From the NCBI GenBank assembly GCA_937894165.1, contig CALCSX010000387.1, positions 1 to 21,670 of the forward strand: DNA of 21,670 bases, in the 5' to 3' direction. The DNA comes from an uncultured Saprospiraceae bacterium. Its GTDB lineage: Bacteria > Bacteroidota > Bacteroidia > Chitinophagales > Saprospiraceae. Below the pieces are notes generated by a model. It did not search any database. It had not been told where the DNA came from and saw nothing but the letters and a program-made list of their open reading frames with translations. The position numbers and the translations under genes were made by a program. Shown here piece after piece: positions 15,125-21,670 of the stretch (the stretch's first letter is position 1; every line of letters starts with the position of its first letter).

Positions 15125-15499
15125 AATGGAACAATGAATGGAAAACCATTAGGCAGCCAACAGGTACTTCGATCTATGTATTAACAAAATAACTATTTAA
15201 AATTTGATTGTAAATATTTGAAAGTGGGGCACAAGTTAAAAACTTGCGCCAGCAAGGCTCGAGCCATCCTTAAAATAGAATAATGAAGGAGTAAGAAAAA
15301 ACATTAAGTATCCCGCTGGGACTTTGTCCTATGTTTTGAAAAAATAATTTTGAAAATAGCCTAAAAAATAGTTTTTAGTTAAAAGGATTTATTGGAGGCA
15401 CAAGTTACAAACTTGCACCAGCACTGCCAGAATTAGTGATGGCAATCACGAATACTAAATGCTCAGTTAAATTGAAGAATTCACAAATTAAATCTAAAA
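15125..15499. repeat. Tandemly duplicated ~150-bp repeat between moaE and mobA
   Basis: Two related units fill this 375-bp gap between convergent gene pairs. The first covers about 15121-15264, the second about 15271-15430. Each has, in order, an 'aaaatngaanaatgaangga' text, a 'cattangnn..ctgggacttngtcctatgt' text (better preserved in the second), an A/T-rich spacer and a hairpin 'gcacaagttanaaacttgc'. The hairpins are at 15229-15247 and 15398-15416, each followed by 'gcnccagca'. No gene is visible. Confidence 0.7.
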
Positions 15500-16600
15500 C
15501 TACTTTTCCCATTCATTCCTTTCTTCCGGGGTATTGATATTTTTCAGAAAATTCTGATCATTCGTTTTAATAGATTTAACGGAGTGATTAATTAAGAATT
15601 TTCGAGGGCAAATATAGCCTAGTGCAAAGGTTTGCAACATAGCAAGATAAGCTTTAGGTTCAAAAATCGTGAAAAGGGGTTCGGGAAAGTCTGTCAGATC
15701 ATTGTGAAAGCAGGTTGCAAAATGTTTTGTTGACCTTTCCCTTATGAGATGTTGGATTTCGGAATTTGTGATATTGGGCATGTCGACGGCCAAGACTAGC
15801 CAAGCAGCGTTGGGATCGGTTTTTAAAGCGCTCAAAATTGCTCCCATAGGTCCCGCATTATTAAATTGATCTAAAATTAAAGGGAAATGACTCAATTCCT
15901 CTGCTTGTTCGGGTCTGCAAGATATGTATTTTTCAATTTGATTGTTTTCCAACAAGTTTTTAAGATATTCCCGCTGTTCCATTTGATGATATCTAATGCC
16001 ACCCTTGTCCTCTCCCATACGGCTACTTTTACCGCCGGCAAGCACCAAGCCTTTTAATTTAGGAATTTTGCCTTGTAAATAAACTTCAAGCGTATTGAAA
16101 ATATTTTGCTTTTCGTCTATAGAGAATACAGGGCATTGCTGATTTCCATCCCTTATGAAATCCCAAGGTTGTGTCCCATCTTTTGAGATGAACATGAGGA
16201 TATTGTCAAGCTGATCAAGTCTTTTTTTAATGGAATTTTCCTTTTCCTTTTGAAGAAAAACCACCTGTGCAGCTGCTTGATGATGATTTCCATTGACAAG
16301 AATTAGATCATAGGGATTGAGATAAGTATTTCGGAGAATTTTATTATTTAATTGTAATGAGCTTTGGCTAAAATGTTCTCCCTCTTGAATTATTTCAGAA
16401 GGAAAAAAACTTTCATTACTCAATTCGTTATGACTTGCATCTATATATAAACTATGGTGTGTTGTAGAAAAATATTTGGATACATCTACACAAAAATCTT
16501 TTATACTATTGCAATCAGTTCCTACAAATGCTAATTCTGTCCTGCCCCAAAATCCCAAATACTGTCTTTCAACAGGGGGGTGCTTATCATGCTTTTTCAT
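15500..16600 (-). CDS. mobA: Molybdenum cofactor guanylyltransferase with N-terminal MobB-like domain
   Basis: A 366-residue protein. The C-terminal part (about 183-366) is a MobA nucleotidyltransferase that attaches GMP to Mo-molybdopterin. Seen: LVLAGGKSSRMGEDKG at 185-200 (GTP-binding loop), NAGPMGAI at 248-255 and the metal-binding VDMP at 272-275. The N-terminal ~180 residues resemble MobB in 'GRTELAFVGT' and 'PYDLILVNGNHHQAAAQVVFL', but no Walker A motif is present, so this domain probably does not hydrolyse GTP. Similar two-domain proteins occur in Bacteroidota. The start at 16600 overlaps the end of moaC by 14 bp, implying translational coupling. Confidence 0.88.
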   Translation of the reverse strand: MKKHDKHPPVERQYLGFWGRTELAFVGTDCNSIKDFCVDVSKYFSTTHHSLYIDASHNELSNESFFPSEIIQEGEHFSQSSLQLNNKILRNTYLNPYDLILVNGNHHQAAAQVVFLQKEKENSIKKRLDQLDNILMFISKDGTQPWDFIRDGNQQCPVFSIDEKQNIFNTLEVYLQGKIPKLKGLVLAGGKSSRMGEDKGGIRYHQMEQREYLKNLLENNQIEKYISCRPEQAEELSHFPLILDQFNNAGPMGAILSALKTDPNAAWLVLAVDMPNITNSEIQHLIRERSTKHFATCFHNDLTDFPEPLFTIFEPKAYLAMLQTFALGYICPRKFLINHSVKSIKTNDQNFLKNINTPEERNEWEK

Positions 16601-17072
16601 AAAAATAATCTTTTTTGCCCCCTGTTTTTTCTAAGAGCTTTATCTCGCCGATGACCATCGCCGGACTGAGTGATTTGCACATATCATAAATAGTCAATGC
16701 AGCAATACTTGCTCCGGTAAGTGCTTCCATTTCCACACCTGTTTTTCCTGAACTTGTAGCCTCAGAGATGATTTCAAATGTATTTTCATCCGGGAATTGT
16801 ATAGAAATTTTGCAATTTTCCAGATTTATACCATGGCAAAGTGGAATTAAGTCTGAGGTTTTCTTGGCTCCCATAATTCCGGCGAGAATCGCGGTTTGAA
16901 TTACAGATCCTTTTTTAGTTTCAATATTTTGGTCGAGCGCAAAATTTTCCAGACCTTGCGGGAGAAATACCTTAGCCGAAGCAATCGCTTTTCGTGAAGT
17001 TTCGGATTTAGCAGATACGTCTACCATATTTACTTTTCCATCTTTATCAAGGTGAGAAAACTTATTATCCAT
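16587..17072 (-). CDS. moaC: Cyclic pyranopterin monophosphate synthase
   Basis: A 161-residue MoaC, which with MoaA converts GTP to cyclic pyranopterin monophosphate, the first stage of molybdenum cofactor synthesis. Seen: FSHLDKDGKVNMVDVSAK at 5-22, IMGAKKTSDLIPLCHGINL at 66-84 (most homologues have LCHPI/LCHPL), KTGVEMEALTGASIAALTIYDMCK at 110-133 with the catalytic Asp130 and Lys133, and VIGEIKLLEKTGGK near the end. Length is normal. It heads the minus-strand moaC-mobA operon; its promoter must lie in the 133-bp gap shared with rpsP. moaA is not in the window. Confidence 0.96.
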   Translation of the reverse strand: MDNKFSHLDKDGKVNMVDVSAKSETSRKAIASAKVFLPQGLENFALDQNIETKKGSVIQTAILAGIMGAKKTSDLIPLCHGINLENCKISIQFPDENTFEIISEATSSGKTGVEMEALTGASIAALTIYDMCKSLSPAMVIGEIKLLEKTGGKKDYFYEKA

Positions 17073-17123
17073 TTATTATGATTTTTTTTAGACTGCTAAT
17101 ATAGTAAAATAAAAATAAAAGTT

Positions 17124-17131
17124 TACCTTTG
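17124..17131 (+). promoter_or_regulatory. -7 promoter box TACCTTTG for rpsP
   Basis: TACCTTTG followed by CACC is a perfect Bacteroidota -7 box 75 bp upstream of rpsP. It predicts a leader of about 65-70 nt. No TTG is seen at -33. Confidence 0.75.
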
Positions 17132-17205
17132 CACCTCGTTGAAACCCCGCAGTTGGCTTTGCTAATTAAACGGGTATGGAATAACCACTTAAATTTTAAC
17201 CAAAA

Positions 17206-18024
17206 ATGGCAGTTAAACTAAGATTACAAAGAAAAGGACGTAAAAGAGCTCCTTATTACCACATCGTGGTAGCAGATGCTAGATCACCTAGAGATGGCAA
17301 ATATATTGAAAGAATAGGATCATACAATCCAATGACTAAGCCCGCTACGATTGAAATCGATCGTGATAGTGCTTTCAAATGGTTGATGAATGGTGCACAA
17401 CCTACAGATACAGTTAGAGCAATTTTGAGATTCAAAGGTGTATTGTATAAGAAACACCTACATCAAGGTGTTATGAAGGGCGCTATGACTGAAGAGCAGG
17501 CTGAAGCCAAATATAATGCATGGATTGAGTCCAAGGATGCAACTATCGCTTCTAGATTCCAACAAGCTGAAGAAGAGAAGGCAGCATTCCACCAAACTGT
17601 GTTCGGTAAGAAAAAGGCTGTTGAAAAACCTGTCGCTCCGGCTCCTTCAGTTGAGGCTGAGGCTGAGGTTGAAGCAACACCGGAAGTTGAAAACGAAATA
17701 GTTGAGGCACCACAAGCAGAAGCAGAGGTTGCAGCTACTCCTGAAGCAGAAGCAACTGCTCCTGAGGCAGAAACTAGCCCTGAAGTTGAGAAAGAAGCAA
17801 GCGAACCTGAAGCAGAAGTGGCTGCTGAGGTTGCTCCTGAAGCAGAAGCTGAGGCAATTGCTCCTGAGGCAGAGACTACAACTGAAGAAGAAGCTGCACC
17901 GGTAACTGAGGAAGCTGCACCGATAGCTGAAGAAGCTTCGGAAGAGGTGAAAGCTGAGGAAACTACAGAAACTCCTTCAGATGAGGAAGCTATGACTGAA
18001 GAAGAAAAAACAGAAGAGAAGTAA
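17206..18024 (+). CDS. rpsP: 30S ribosomal protein S16 with long acidic tail
   Basis: A 272-residue protein whose first ~85 residues are a standard S16 (VKLRLQRKGRKRAPYYHIVVADARSPRDG, IERIGSYNP, the RAILRFKGVLYKKH region), an assembly protein of the small subunit. Residues 86-140 form the helical extension seen in many Bacteroidota S16 proteins. From about 142 to 272 the sequence is low complexity, almost entirely Glu, Ala, Pro, Val and Thr in repeats such as APEAEAEA and TPEAEATA, with only four lysines. Most bacterial S16 proteins are 80-100 residues and Bacteroidota ones typically under 200, so this tail is unusually long. The frame is open and continuous to a terminator, so it is not an obvious frameshift. 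No rimM or trmD follows, unlike the common bacterial order. Confidence 0.93.
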   Translation: MAVKLRLQRKGRKRAPYYHIVVADARSPRDGKYIERIGSYNPMTKPATIEIDRDSAFKWLMNGAQPTDTVRAILRFKGVLYKKHLHQGVMKGAMTEEQAEAKYNAWIESKDATIASRFQQAEEEKAAFHQTVFGKKKAVEKPVAPAPSVEAEAEVEATPEVENEIVEAPQAEAEVAATPEAEATAPEAETSPEVEKEASEPEAEVAAEVAPEAEAEAIAPEAETTTEEEAAPVTEEAAPIAEEASEEVKAEETTETPSDEEAMTEEEKTEEK

Positions 18025-18048
18025 GAGTTTTCTTCAAATAAATTATAT

Positions 18049-18085
18049 AAATCCGATAGGCTGCAAAGTTTATCGGATTTTTTTT
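18049..18085 (+). terminator. Rho-independent terminator of rpsP
   Basis: A 10-bp stem AAATCCGATA (18049-18058) with TATCGGATTT (18071-18080) around a 12-nt loop is followed by a T run. It is 24 bp after the stop codon, so rpsP is transcribed alone. Confidence 0.92.
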
Positions 18086-18343
18086 CATTTGATGGAAAGG
18101 CACAATAATTTTAAAAATTTTACGTTGAAAGGTCTTGTGATTCGATATACTAGTTTTATATCCGAATTTTTTAGGCTGTTAATTTTTTTAGCGGATTTAA
18201 TATTCTTAACAAGAATTAGTTATCTTTGCATCAGATAAATATCAAGAGACCTGATAAAGCCCTAGTGGTTTTATCAGGTCTCCATTTTAAAAGCGAGAAT
18301 TTCGGAATAAAATTTTTATTTTTTTCGAAGTAAAAAACCAAAT
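18086..18343 (+). promoter_or_regulatory. Promoter and structured leader of the 459-aa gene
   Basis: With the preceding terminator this fills a 319-bp gene-free gap. The -7 box TATCTTTG lies at 18221-18228. A very stable hairpin follows about 10-15 nt past the predicted start: GAGACCTGATAAA (18246-18258) pairs perfectly with TTTATCAGGTCTC (18270-18282), loop 11 nt. No T run follows directly, so it looks like a 5'-leader structure more than a terminator. A T-rich stretch lies at 18310-18325. Confidence 0.65.
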
Positions 18344-19723
18344 ATGGAGACTTTAAACAAAGCGTATCAGGAGAAATTAAATATTATTGCAGAAGCAATT
18401 CAAGAGTCGGATGTTTTGAATACTTTTTTACTTGAAGAAGGGGAGGAGGAGTATAAGGAGTTAATCGATCTATTTGAACCTGCAATTGCAGAATTTTATG
18501 AAGAAGTAGCCAGTAATCATCCACTTCAGATCATTGATTTGGAACAAAAGTTGTCCGAACCTGAATTCGAAGGTTTGTATCTTCCAAAAATGTTAGGATT
18601 CTCTGTATTGCGCGGAGTGGTGGATGATACTTACAAGTATATAAGACCCCAAGATCACTTTAAAGATTTATTGAGGAAGGTTTGTGAGTCTGCTAATTTT
18701 GAGATGTTGAAATTGAGGATAGGTCAGACGCTTCAGATCGGCTTTGCTCTCAGCTCGGATATTTGGATTACCAATCTGATAGAATCGTTAGATAATAAGA
18801 AGATTAAGCAATTTTTAAATGCCCAAAAACTAGATAAATATAGAACTGTAGAGGGAAGGAAATATGGTTATGTAAAATATAAGCAACAGTTCAGCAATTT
18901 GACATTCTATTCCTTCCAAATCCCTGAGACAGCGGCTGAATTGACAGCTTCTTTCCCGGCGATTGAAAACTTCATTTTGACAAGAGCCAAGAAGGATTTA
19001 GATAATTCTACTGTAATTCCTGTTTATTTTAAAATGTTGGAAACTAAAATATTGCATACTGCACCTGATTTTCCGAAACTTTTACTACTGGCGGGCAATT
19101 TTTTAGAGTTAGAATCGAAGGAGCAAACGAAGTTGGGAAAAATATTTAAAAATATAGACAATAATGAAACATTTAATAATAAATATTTCCAGTATTTAAA
19201 GGATCTCCTAGAAGCTAATGAACCTGTTAACGGTATTTCAGATGTAAATATGCAGGAAGTTATTGGAGATGACGCTTCCACTGAAATTGGACATTATTAT
19301 AATACCACCTCGGAGTTGTTTATCGATAACCTGCTGGAAGAGGAGATTATTGACAAGGTCAAGACTTTCTATGCGAAATATGATGGTTTATCCTTAAATA
19401 ACGAATGCCTCAGATTAAATATTTTGAAGCATTTCAAAGAGGCGTTTACAGAAATTCCTGCTGATGATTACCAGAGATGGTTTGAATTAAATAAGACTTT
19501 TGCAGTGTATATGGATATTTTTCAAAATGAAAGGTTCAATTTAGCATTGAAAGATATTACTGTGAGATTTATAAAAAAATTAATTAAAATATATACGGAT
19601 AAAAGAGGTCGTGAATATCAAGATATTAAGAAGTTCTCTTCAAGAATATTTTTGGATTATGGATTCTACTCCGATAAAGAGATTAAAGAATTCTTTAAAA
19701 CTCCTAGAGTTAAAAAGGCTTAA
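18344..19723 (+). CDS. Conserved-looking all-helical protein of unknown function
   Basis: I do not recognise this 459-residue protein. It has no signal peptide, membrane segment or cysteine-rich motif. It reads as a soluble, acidic, predominantly alpha-helical protein with a basic C-terminus (FFKTPRVKKA). Features are an acidic patch LEEGEEEYKELIDLFEP near 30-46, 'YLPKMLGFSVLRGVVDDTYKYIRPQDHF' near 79-106, and long leucine/lysine helices to the end. No nucleotide-binding or catalytic motif is evident. It is monocistronic, with a classical promoter, a strong leader hairpin and its own terminator. Its size and clean coding pattern argue it is real; expression may be growth-linked given the nearby rpsP, but that is only positional. 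Confidence 0.85.
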   Translation: METLNKAYQEKLNIIAEAIQESDVLNTFLLEEGEEEYKELIDLFEPAIAEFYEEVASNHPLQIIDLEQKLSEPEFEGLYLPKMLGFSVLRGVVDDTYKYIRPQDHFKDLLRKVCESANFEMLKLRIGQTLQIGFALSSDIWITNLIESLDNKKIKQFLNAQKLDKYRTVEGRKYGYVKYKQQFSNLTFYSFQIPETAAELTASFPAIENFILTRAKKDLDNSTVIPVYFKMLETKILHTAPDFPKLLLLAGNFLELESKEQTKLGKIFKNIDNNETFNNKYFQYLKDLLEANEPVNGISDVNMQEVIGDDASTEIGHYYNTTSELFIDNLLEEEIIDKVKTFYAKYDGLSLNNECLRLNILKHFKEAFTEIPADDYQRWFELNKTFAVYMDIFQNERFNLALKDITVRFIKKLIKIYTDKRGREYQDIKKFSSRIFLDYGFYSDKEIKEFFKTPRVKKA

Positions 19724-19747
19724 TCAAGGTAATAAAGAAGAAAGATA

Positions 19748-19779
19748 AAAAGTGATGCTCTAAAGGTGTCACTTTTTTT
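19748..19779 (+). terminator. Rho-independent terminator
   Basis: AAAAGTGA (19748-19755) pairs with TCACTTTT (19769-19776), extended inward by wobble pairs and followed by further T residues. It lies 25 bp after the unknown gene's stop codon. Confidence 0.85.
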
Positions 19780-19867
19780 GTAAATATTCGTTAACGCTAT
19801 ATATTTTTCATGAATTTATCACTTTCTTTGTACAAGAGTTCGAAGTGTATTTACACTTAGAAAAAAA

Positions 19868-21529
19868 ATGTCGAAGAGCAAAAGCTTATTTGGAAATCTA
19901 AAGTCAGACTTTGCGTCGGGACTAGTTGTATTTCTTGTTGCCCTACCCTTATGTCTTGGTATAGCATTGGCTTCCGGTGCACCTTTATTTTCAGGAATTA
20001 TAGCTGGTGTTGTCGGAGGTATTATTGTTGGCTCCATTAGTAATTCTCATATTTCTGTTTCCGGACCGGCGGCTGGTTTGACTGCTATAGTACTGGTAGC
20101 AATTTCAGATTTAGGTACATTTGAATTATTTCTTGCTGCGGTAGTAATAGCGGGGATTATACAATTAATTCTAGGCTTTCTTCAAGCCGGAAGCATTTCC
20201 AATTATTTTCCTGCCAATGTTATCGAAGGTATGCTAGCGGGTATCGGGATCATTATTTTCTTGAAACAAATTCCTCATGCTTTGGGATTTGATGCCGATT
20301 ATGAAGGGGATATGGCATTCTGGGAGAATGGTGGTAGGAATACATTGACTTCCATTGGGGAGGCATTTTATCAAGTGCAACCGGGGGTTGTTATAGTCAC
20401 TCTAGTTTCTTTGTTGATATTAATATTCTGGGACAAGGTAGAATTTTTGAAGAAAATAAAGTTGGTACCTGCTGCTCTTGTTGCAGTAATCGTTGCCATA
20501 TTAATTAATGAGGTGTTTATTGCAACCGGTAGCCCTTGGCTTATAACGTCGGAGCACCTTGTAAGTTTACCGGTTCCTCAAAATTTCAATGAGCTAAAAG
20601 CAATTATTATAACACCTGATTTTTCCGGTTTAGGAAATTCAAAGGTTTATGTAGTTGCCATAACAATAGCCATTGTTGCTTCGATTGAAACATTACTATG
20701 TATCGAAGCTTCTGATAGGATGGATCCCCTCAAAAGATATACGAGCACCAATCTGGAATTGAAAGCTCAAGGAGTGGGGAATATTCTGAGTGGAATGCTC
20801 GGTGGAATTCCAATGACCTCAGTAATCGTTAGATCATCAGCGAATGCCAATGCCGGAGCTAAAACTAAAATGTCAGCAATTATTCATGGTATTTTACTCC
20901 TTGTAAGTGTTCTGACTATTCCCTTTTTATTGAATAAAATTCCTTTGGGAGCGTTGGCAGCGATATTGCTTCTGATTGGTTATAAATTGGCTAAGCCGTC
21001 AATGTTCCGTTTGTTTTATTCTAAAGGGAAATATCAATTTATACCCTTCGTAGCAACAGTCATTGCGGTGGTATTTACAGACTTACTTAAGGGTGTGGCC
21101 TTGGGGATGTTAATCAGTGTGTTTTTTGTTCTAAAAGGGAATTTAAAGAGAGCTTATTATTTCAGAAAAGGAGAGTATCATGAAGGGGATATTATTCATT
21201 TAGATTTGGCACAAGAGGTTTCCTTTTTAAATAAAGCTTCGATTAAATTGACTTTAAAACATTTGCCGGAAAATAGCAAGCTGATCATTGATGCCTCTAC
21301 TTCTATTTATATTGCACAGGATGTATTAGATTTAATACACGAGTTTAAGGAGTTTACAGGCCCTGAGAAAAATATTGAAGTACAATTAATTGGTTTCAAG
21401 GATTCTTATAAATTACATAATACTGCTGAGGAAAGTAGAAATGTCAGCTCTTTGAAAAATGGCGGATTAGGTACAGAAAAGGAACTGATCCAAGAACTTC
21501 AGAAAAAGAATAAAGACGAAATTTTATAG
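19868..21529 (+). CDS. SulP-family inorganic anion transporter with C-terminal STAS domain
   Basis: A 553-residue membrane transporter of the SLC26/SulP family. The N-terminal ~430 residues are a membrane domain with 10-14 helices and the family motifs FASGLVVFLVALPLCLGIA near 16-34 and SVSGPAAGLTAIV near 63-75. The half-repeat part 'SIETLLCIEASDRMD' near 276-290 and 'GMLGGIPMTSVIVRSSANANAGAKTKMSA' near 311-339 follow. Residues ~440-530 are a divergent STAS domain (KLIIDASTSIYIAQDVLDLIHEF). Substrates in the family include sulfate, bicarbonate, molybdate and chloride. The primary structure resembles bicarbonate-type members, and carbonic anhydrase neighbours would support that, but the downstream gene is outside the window. 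The start ATG follows an A-rich stretch; a near-consensus -7 box (TTTCTTTG) is about 40 bp upstream. Confidence 0.93.
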   Translation: MSKSKSLFGNLKSDFASGLVVFLVALPLCLGIALASGAPLFSGIIAGVVGGIIVGSISNSHISVSGPAAGLTAIVLVAISDLGTFELFLAAVVIAGIIQLILGFLQAGSISNYFPANVIEGMLAGIGIIIFLKQIPHALGFDADYEGDMAFWENGGRNTLTSIGEAFYQVQPGVVIVTLVSLLILIFWDKVEFLKKIKLVPAALVAVIVAILINEVFIATGSPWLITSEHLVSLPVPQNFNELKAIIITPDFSGLGNSKVYVVAITIAIVASIETLLCIEASDRMDPLKRYTSTNLELKAQGVGNILSGMLGGIPMTSVIVRSSANANAGAKTKMSAIIHGILLLVSVLTIPFLLNKIPLGALAAILLLIGYKLAKPSMFRLFYSKGKYQFIPFVATVIAVVFTDLLKGVALGMLISVFFVLKGNLKRAYYFRKGEYHEGDIIHLDLAQEVSFLNKASIKLTLKHLPENSKLIIDASTSIYIAQDVLDLIHEFKEFTGPEKNIEVQLIGFKDSYKLHNTAEESRNVSSLKNGGLGTEKELIQELQKKNKDEIL

Positions 21530-21534
21530 GTGGA

Positions 21535-21670
21535 GTAACTACTCAGGTATGATCAATTTCTATCTAAAAAAGTTTCTTTTCCGTGATACTTCGTCTCTTT
21601 TCGTGTCAGTAGCGCTGCTATTAACAACAAAAGCAGACTCGTCTGACGAAAAATAATTCATTTTTATCTT
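21535..21670 (+). repeat. Second copy of the 160-bp inverted-repeat element, cut by the window end
   Basis: The left terminus GTAACTACTCAGGTA (21535-21549) starts 6 bp after the SulP stop codon. The body aligns without gaps to the copy at 14273, with the conserved core 'ttttccgtgatacttc', 'tagcgctgctattaac' and 'tcgtctgacgaaaaata'. Its right end lies beyond the window and is expected about 25 bp further on. Confidence 0.85.

Noticed and set aside
17516..17905. Leu/Lys/Gln-rich open frames inside rpsP
   Set aside because: They are alternative-frame readings of the repetitive acidic tail.
18246..18282. Rho-independent terminator
   Set aside because: The stem is strong but is followed by CATTTTAAAA rather than a T run, and it lies just after a promoter.

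Overview
The window looks like a chromosomal segment of a Bacteroidota bacterium, most plausibly of the Cytophagales (Marivirga/Algoriphagus-like; the genus is not determinable from this sequence). The evidence is an AT-rich composition, promoters with the Bacteroidota -7 box TAnnTTTG, few Shine-Dalgarno sites, lipoproteins with short signal peptides, Bacteroidota-type families (DUF3667, DUF6992-like, C-terminally extended S16) and genes for a flavobacterial/cytophagal monocyclic carotenoid. There are no rRNA, tRNA, CRISPR, phage or transposase genes.

Layout. 1-553 is a gene-free, repeat-dense stretch. 554-4216 (minus strand) carries carotenoid genes: lycopene cyclase crtY, a CruF-type hydratase 14 bp away, and a CrtD-type desaturase across a 376-bp block of palindromic repeats. 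Together they predict a carotenoid with one beta ring and one hydrated, 3',4'-desaturated linear end (myxol/saproxanthin/flexixanthin type). 4314-7510 (plus) has four small genes: a DUF6992-like protein, a DUF3667 zinc-ribbon membrane protein, a DUF4442 hotdog-like protein and an unknown lipoprotein. A minus-strand TPR lipoprotein, an orphan YefM/Phd-type antitoxin and pcm follow. 10059-13383 (plus) has a phosphohexomutase, a Nif3-like protein and a coiled-coil zinc-ribbon protein.

13532-17072 is a molybdenum-cofactor region: tauE/safE-like exporter, moaD and moaE on plus, converging on moaC and a MobB-like/MobA fusion on minus. It lacks moaA, moeA and an adenylyltransferase within the window. 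Then come rpsP with a very long acidic tail, an unrecognised 459-aa all-helical protein with a strong leader hairpin, and a SulP anion transporter.

The most interesting non-coding signal is a ~160-bp element at 14273-14432 with perfect 14-bp terminal inverted repeats. A second, 87%-identical ungapped copy starts at 21535 and runs off the window. A solo right terminus lies at 13507-13521. Differences between copies preserve base pairing at three positions in the closing stem and by G-U exchanges in two inner hairpins. This pattern suggests a structured RNA or a hairpin-forming miniature mobile element placed between genes.
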